From assembly GCA_963573315.1 (NCBI GenBank), contig OY752152.1, positions 1,161,001 to 1,225,000 of the forward strand: a DNA stretch of 64,000 nucleotides, in the 5' to 3' direction. The notes beneath the pieces are model-generated. The model was not told the origin of the DNA. It ran no database searches and saw only the letters and a program-made list of their open reading frames with translations. Shown one piece after another: positions 57,706 to 64,000 of this stretch (within the stretch, counting starts at the first letter, position 1; each line of letters opens with the position of its first letter). Source of the stretch: Entomortierella parvispora (taxonomy: Eukaryota; Mortierellomycota; Mortierellomycetes; Mortierellales; Mortierellaceae). A program made the position numbers and the translations under genes.

Positions 57706-60114
57706 ATGCTCATCGCTATAAAGCGCACCTTCTCGTTCGACCGCTGCCCTGCACAACGTGGTCCCACAATCGCTCGACTCTTCAGCAACAAGCCACGACA
57801 CGCACCCAACAACGCGCCTTTGCAGAAACCCCAAGGCATCAAGACCTCACAGCCGACTGCTTTCGTGCCGCAGTTCAAATCTTCGCTCCGCCCATCCCCT
57901 GTTCCATTTGAAAGGACACAAAAGGGCACCTCAGGACCCATGTCCAATATGATCATGAACAGCTCGGATCCCAACAGCTCAACTGCAGGACGGTCGCTGC
58001 AGATTCGACTCACAGAACAAGAAGAAAGGATATGCGAGATTTTGGATAATGTGGCCAAAAGCTATATCCAAAAAGGAGGCAAGAAAGTCGAACTACGTAT
58101 CGCCGGAGGCTGGGTCCGCGACAAGGTATTTTGTCAAAGCAGCTTTTTGTCTGACATGGCGATGTAAGATGGTTAGCCGCAGTTCTAATTTCTTTTTCTT
58201 TATTGATTTCTCCAACGTAGCTCCTTGGGCTCTCCTGCCACGATTTGGATATTGGCGTCGACACCATGATGGGCTATGACTTTGCCACTTTAGTCAACGA
58301 ATTCAGATCGTCGCAAGGTCACCAAAAGAGAGCCATCGCCAAGATTGCAACCAACCCCGACCGGTCAAAACATCTCGAGACCGCCACGATGGTTGTTGAA
58401 GGAATGCCGTTAGATTTTGTCAATTTGCGTTCTGAAGTTTACGACGACCTCAGCAGAATTCCAACAGAGATTGTGGGTCCACAACTTTTTCCTTGCTGGA
58501 TCGGACAAGGCTCTTGCAGGAAAATAATTTTGAAAAACTGTTTATACTAATCTGGTCTGATTTCTGAACTTAGCAATTTGGAACGCCAGAGGAGGATGCC
58601 TACCGTCGCGACATCACCATCAACGCGCTTTTTTACAACATCCACACTCGTCAAGTCGAGGACTACACAGGAAAAGGATTAGAGGACTTGAAGAACGGGC
58701 TTGTTAGGACACCTCTGGCCGCTTTCAACACCTTTTCTCAAGACCCTTTGCGTGTGATGCGTTGTATCAGATTTGCTTCCCGATTCAACTTCAGGATTGC
58801 AGATGACGCTAAAGAGGCCATTCTGGACCCACGGATCAAAGAGGTTTTGAAGACCAAGATTTCAAAAGAGAGAATCGGCGCAGAACTCGACAAGATGATT
58901 GACGATGGAGCAGGACGGAGCATCGCCATTCGGTTACTGCACGATCTCAGTCTCTACGATGTTGTTTTCCCTCCCCCGGTTGTGGAGGAAACTCCTAAAG
59001 GCACTTCTGACGTGACGGGATCGATCGGTGAAATCGACGACGCATTCAAACTGGTGTGGATTATGGAGTGGCTCTTGAAGATCAATCCCAGCGAGGACAC
59101 CGAGGAGTCGTTCAAGGACAGGATCTTCCAGGCGGAGGTGGATCAAGGGCAAGAGTCACTCTTGGCCCAGTCACGGGGCGCCTCTTTCGCCAGTCATCTC
59201 AATCCTCTCATCACATCATCCCCCTCTTCATTAGTGGCACAAATCGCACCCAAGGAGGATGAATTCCCTGAAAAGCAATGTGCAAGAAGTCTTGTTCTCT
59301 CTGGAATGGTGTATCCATACCGCAACATGGAGGCTATTGTCAACAAGAAGAAGATGTCAGCTGCTACCTGGTCGCTTCGCTATGGACTCAAGTGCAAAAA
59401 CTTGGATATCGAGATTGTCACAAAGCTGATGCAGTCTGTGGAGGCAGTTCGTCAAACTGTTGATAGAGTGGCTCAGCCTTCTGAAAAATTGGATGAAATC
59501 AGCGTGCAAAAGGAGCGGGCGGACATGGGCGTGGCCATCAGGGATGTAGGATTCACGGCTGTTGTTGGAAAGAAATGGCCATGTGCTTTCCTGTTGGGGC
59601 TGGGCATTGATTTGTTGCCCAAATTTGAGTCTCTGCGCCTCGGTGTTCTTGGTAACTTTGAATTTCATGAGAATATGATTGCTTGTCTTGGGTGGCTAAT
59701 GTTGTGCTAATCAGGAATATTTCTCCTTTAGATGACGAGTCTAAGGCAAAGATGGCCAAGTACAACAGTTTTCTATCAAAAGCCGCGGCCTATCATATTG
59801 ACCACTGCTTTTCGTGGAAATACATTGTCGATGTAAGGACAGGGCGGGCAGTACATTTTTTCGGGGATGGCTGGACCAATTGTGTTGTGTCCAAGATCCA
59901 GTAATTCACTTCTGCTTGTTTGTTATACTTCTCTAACGATACCCGTTTACCACATGGATAGGGAAACGAGCTGACGAAACTTCTATCTATCAAGCCTGGG
60001 CCAAAGACAACAGTATACCTTCAACATGTTATGTACTGGCAGCTCATGCACCCAGAATCATCGAAGGAGGAATGCCAAGCGTGGATTCTCGAGAACCGCC
60101 AGCTATTCACATAG
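57706..60114 (+). CDS. CCA1: CCA-adding tRNA nucleotidyltransferase
   Basis: Five exons (57706-58125, 58221-58472, 58574-59651, 59732-59832, 59962-60114) encode 667 residues. The enzyme adds or repairs the 3' CCA of tRNAs in nucleus, cytosol and mitochondria. The class II head is clear: LRIAGGWVRDK, then LLGLSCHDLDIGVDTMMG with the catalytic DxD, and RRDITINALFYN, DPLRVMRCIRFASRF and ERIGAELDKM. The first ~100 residues (MLIAIKRTFSFDRCPAQRG and onward) are basic and Ser/Pro-rich like a mitochondrial presequence. The later in-frame Met of MSNMIMNSS could give a cytosolic form, as in yeast. It is longer than yeast Cca1 (546 residues), partly through this N-terminus and a Ser-rich insert near residue 395. 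Confidence 0.93.
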
Positions 60115-60117
60115 CTT

Positions 60118-60635
60118 TTATCTGCCTATAAAGGATATAATTCTCTCCTGAGCTACTTTACAATGATCGATGAAGACATACCAAATCGGGAATGCAAGCA
60201 GTGCACAAAAGGATTGGGTATCGATGCGGGCAAAAATCCCACCAAATGAGGGAGCGCCCTGGATGGAAACAATGGGGTCACACAGCAAAGAACCAAAAGC
60301 TGAGAGAGCAAAAAAAAAAAAAAAAAAAACACTGGTTAAGAGGGCGGAGAGCAGTTGGTTTCGGTGGGGCGGCTGGACAATGACACGATTGACTTCATGT
60401 CTGGTAGTTCCAATGACTTTTCTCCTGCGTCTGTTGTCCGCTCCCATTTAGGACGACCAACGGCTGTACGAGCACAGCTGACCCAGGCAATCAACACTAC
60501 AAAAGAGGCACAAAGACCGACCGAAACAATTGCGACATGTCTGTGTGACATCCACAGTGGCGGGTGGAAGACAGCAGGTGACATGGAAAACATGCCGAAA
60601 AAGAAACAATAAAGCACTAGACATGAAAAACTCAC
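60118..60635 (-). CDS. Possible small membrane protein (uncertain)
   Basis: On the minus strand one open stretch holds a hydrophobic helix (VAIVSVGLCASFVVLIAWV) and a later one, after a T run and a good acceptor near 60307, holds a second (FCALLAFPIWYVFI). The two could be exons of a small multi-span protein, but I could not fix the donor or the start. The alternative is non-coding sequence. Confidence 0.25.
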
Positions 60636-60876
60636 GGGCTTATGTTTTTAACTGATGCCTCCTTCAAGGGCACTTGCCACTTGGGAACCACTTGCCTCAT
60701 GGGAGAGCCACTTTAGCCACTAATAAGATGCTGACTACTCTCATCGTTGAACAACGGCTACTCTTATTTCTCATCCTTTTCACTCTGCTTTTAATCACTG
60801 GCTTGATCGTCTGGAACAGCCACATCTTCCCCTTCCTCTTGAACGCGTTCAACCTCGCAGCATCTCGCATTTCAAG
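60636..60876. other. Upstream region of the PX-domain gene
   Basis: A 57-codon ATG-led open frame (60728-60901) encoding a strongly hydrophobic stretch overlaps the PX start in another frame. It could be an upstream ORF or chance. Confidence 0.35.
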
Positions 60877-63800
60877 ATGCGAGGTACAGATAATATCCTA
60901 GCCTCCTCACCAGTTTTCCCCACCCAATTGAAACAGAACGATTATCCTCGCCGAGAACGAACTCTCTCTGGGAGTAAAATTCGATATGTTGCCAATGGAA
61001 GCCCTCGTCGATCACCCCCGCACACACTAGAAATCCGTACCTCGCCAATCATAACCACTTTCAATGGCGATGGATATGGTACTGTCTCCCTCAGTAATAC
61101 CCATGGTAACTCCTGCAGCAGCGCAGCATTCAGTTCGGGTCCCAAGAAGCTTGAAAACAATGCCAAAATCAGTGGCGGTGGTCCAAACATCAACACTAAT
61201 AGTCACGGTGGAGCCACTTTCAAGCAAGCGTATACCATGGTGGAATCATACTCAAGCGCCAAGCTAGCCCCTCCTCTTGTGGGTGCATCAGTGGTGGACT
61301 ATGAGTGGAGATCTCTCCAGGACCACAGGGTTTGGTACACAGTCCAAATCTATCCGTGCTCCATCACTTTCCCAGACAAGGCAGGGTCAGAACGGATGCT
61401 GCTGATTCCTCGAAAGTCTTACAAAATTTTTCGGAAGTTTGAGGATATGATGGACTTTGCAACTCGACTTGAGCATGAGTTTCCGTGGCTCAAGTCAGGC
61501 CATGACACAGCATTGAAGACCGTACGTCTCGAGTGGGTAGCTTGGATTGCCGCCTCACTGCACTTTGCGATTGAGTGTTGACATGGAACATCTCTTTTGA
61601 TTTCTATTTTAGGGTCTCTTCGTTTCTGTGATTCTTCGAGACAGAATCGTGTCTCCTTGGCCACTGTTCAAAGCACGACACTCCCAGTTCCTGACAGATG
61701 CCGAATGTGAGCAGCGGAAGAGAGATATGAACCACTACCTTCAACAGCTTTTCTCTCTGGGATCAATCATTAGCCAATCTACTCTTGTGGCAGAGTTCTT
61801 CGGGATCTGGAAGACAGATCTGGACGTCCATCTTCTGCGTCAAGAAGATCGGGATCCCCTAGCCCTCCATTGTTTGGTCTCGCATCAGTTTGAGCTTGCT
61901 GATACGTCTGCTTCGGCATCTACGATGACAAGAGATATCCCTACCTCTACAATTGAATCACCTCGAAGCTCCCCTGCGTTTTGGTCCTGTACATCAAGTA
62001 CGAGCACTTGTCTAACAGCCGTGACATCGCTAACTGTACCGTCTGCGGCGAGTGAAACTATTGCCGTTTCGACCACACCAGCGCCCATCGCTCCAAGACT
62101 CGCACCTGCCTTCGCCAATTGGGCCTCAGTGCTGCGTCCTCCACCATCACCGTCACCTTCACAGCCGCAGCCGCAGTTTACCATTCCGGAGGTATCCACA
62201 CCACTGTCTCTGTCATCTTCATCAAGAGAGACTCTTTCCTTCCAACCCTGGCCTTCCCCCCCTGGATCCTCGTACCACAGCACAGATGAGGAGTTTAACG
62301 CGTTAAATGTAGCCTCGGACTCTGATGAAGACAACACGTTCGATGGGGGGTTGAACAGCCGCTTGGAACGGTGCTCCAGATTCTACCACGATATTTTGGC
62401 CATGTCGACTGTCCAAAATTCCATCAAAAAATCAACATCGTTGCAGGACTTAAGACGACCGAGTCGATGCCAGCAAGATGTGAGTGACAGTCAAAGTGGA
62501 GGTAAAGGATGGCTCCCTTCGTCCTGCACCGGGACAGCGTCTACAGCTCAGCGGTTGGGTCAGGTGTCAAAAATGCCCAAACCATCCTTTACTCAGATTG
62601 GATCTTCTCTCACGATCTTGTCCGAGAATGTCTCCGCGGCGGAGGATTCAACCTTCATCGTTGCTCACAGCAAGCCAGGTCTTGTGCAGCAACTGGGATT
62701 GCCGCATCCACCCTCGCGAAGCCACATTCGCGACACGATCGGATCGAATTCAAGTCCAGTCGCAATCCCTGGATCTGTGGTCAAGGCGCCTGCCTTTTCG
62801 CACTCGGCACACAAGTCGACTTCCCCACTCTCGATTAGTCCCGTAATTATTCCGCAGATGCATTCCTCCACTCCCTCCCGCCAGGAAAGAACCTGTTCCT
62901 CCCGAGAGGGCCGTCGGTTTGCAAGGAATGTCCTTCACAGTAGCCGAACGACTGGAATATCATCTCCAATTGAAAAAAATTCACCCGAGACCAGTCGTCT
63001 GATGAGTCCATTGGAAATGGCATCGTCTTCCGAGCTTTCAAGGTCAAGGACACAGTTGGCGACCATCATACCCAGATCCAAGTCCTCAAGGTCCCAAGAC
63101 GGTGGTTTCTTATCAAAGTCCCTGCCCTCAACCTCCATTGGTCTAAGATCAACCACAATGATCGACAGGAGGGCCGAGGTTTCGACCATGCCGTCCGTGC
63201 CTTCCTTTGTTTCATGGGTTGATCACAGACACATCCCCCATCTCCAATTGCCTCCCTCCAAGACTGGGCGATCTGCAGGGGACCAACCAAGGAATAACTC
63301 AGCTCCAATTGCCCTTCTCCCGCAGACTGCGGTATCTTTGTCAAAAGAGCCACGGCACCTCTCGCCTCTGGAACGACAACATCAACAGAGAGTCAAGGGT
63401 CCCAACAACAAACGCGGGAACACTGAGATTCGTAAGATTCGTCCCACTTCGGCTCTTGCTGCTGCTGCTGCTGCTTCAACCTGCCTCTCCATCGTTTCCA
63501 CCTCCGCTCCTTCGCCTTCCCCTCCAACTTCTTCCTACTTTTCTTTCGTTTGCACAAACAACAACAACAACGACGGCAACTACAGCTTCAAATACAATAA
63601 TAGCTCCAATAATGACAGCAAATCCTCCATCAATCGGCCATCAAGCCCATTGGCAGCGGTAACGCCAGCGAGGGACAGTCAGCCCTCTTCTCCGATCAAG
63701 ACGCCCGTCAGTATCCTCAAGAACGCAAGTTATTTCCACGGTGGAACTGATCACAAAGTCAGCAACGGTGTCACCACAAAGTCCTTTGGAAAGAGAGGTA

Positions 63801-64000
63801 GTGGCGGGATCCGTCAATCTGACAACAACAATTACACAGTGAGCCAACACAACAACAGCTGCACCAATGACAGTCTTGATAGTCTAGACCTGCCTCAAGA
63901 CGATCACAATCAAGATCGAGTCGTAACCTCGTATTTTTCCTCCCGCGGTGGCCTCGAGGACCAAGAAAGGGCTGCTCCTGCAGTCCCCGGGCCGAGAAAG
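60877..64000 (+). CDS. PX-domain protein with long disordered tail, 3' truncated
   Basis: Exon 1 (60877-61521) and exon 2 (61613 to the window edge, open throughout) encode at least 1011 residues. After a disordered start, a PX domain runs from about residue 145 to 270: VWYTVQIYPCSI, RKSYKIFRKFEDMMDFATRL, FPWLKSG, then FVSVILRDRIVSPWPLFKAR, HYLQQLFSLGSIISQS and LVAEFFGIW. PX domains bind phosphoinositides, usually PI3P on endosomes, so a membrane-recruited scaffold is likely. The tail is more than 650 residues of Ser/Pro/Thr-rich sequence with short Ala and Asn runs (around 63455 and 63555). The gene runs off the window, so further domains may follow. Confidence 0.83.

Overview
The window reads as nuclear DNA of a filamentous, early-diverging fungus, most likely Mortierellomycota (Mortierella-like). 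The support is: many protein genes broken by short GT-AG introns (about 50-170 bp), CT-rich leaders, several long F-box/leucine-rich proteins, and a mix of conserved eukaryotic genes (TGS1, GET4, RPN5, CCA1, KAR5, MMS22, a mitochondrial ribosomal protein). The lineage is an inference from gene content and style, not a computed placement. Exon models were built by hand from splice signals and frame continuity. For every complete multi-exon gene the exon lengths sum to a whole number of codons.

Layout. 1-7676 (+) is the 3' part of a very large helical-repeat protein gene, tentatively UNC80-like. 8155-10717 is a 2.6 kb palindromic element (A) with two ~940 bp inverted arms around a 685 bp centre. 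11524-21698 holds three F-box genes interleaved with TGS1 (-) and mitochondrial uL5m (+). 22174-26595 (-) has a four-helix voltage-sensor-like membrane protein and a CRT10-like WD40 protein. GET4 (+) is divergent from the latter. 28991-34920 (+) has a membrane-anchored alginate-lyase-like protein, an FAD monooxygenase, and a broken, internally deleted copy of that monooxygenase. 35194-37955 is a second palindromic element (B), in the same orientation as A.

38877-40875 (+) is proteasome lid subunit RPN5. 41081-44446 (-) has a tetraspanin-like gene and a cytochrome b5-acyl-CoA dehydrogenase fusion. 45954-54916 (+) is a nine-exon MMS22/Mus7 gene. KAR5 (-) and the CCA-adding enzyme CCA1 (+) share a 293 bp promoter. 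60877 to the window end (+) is a PX-domain protein with a long low-complexity tail, cut by the window edge.

The genes do not form one pathway or operon. Some functional echoes exist: CRT10 and MMS22 are both linked to the Rtt101-Mms1 ubiquitin ligase in budding yeast, and RPN5 belongs to the proteasome. The most unusual content is the pair of large palindromes, whose arms agree with each other within an element at sites where the two elements differ. Next is a TGGTGGCGCR-type motif that recurs in four upstream regions, three times beside a homopolymer A/T tract.
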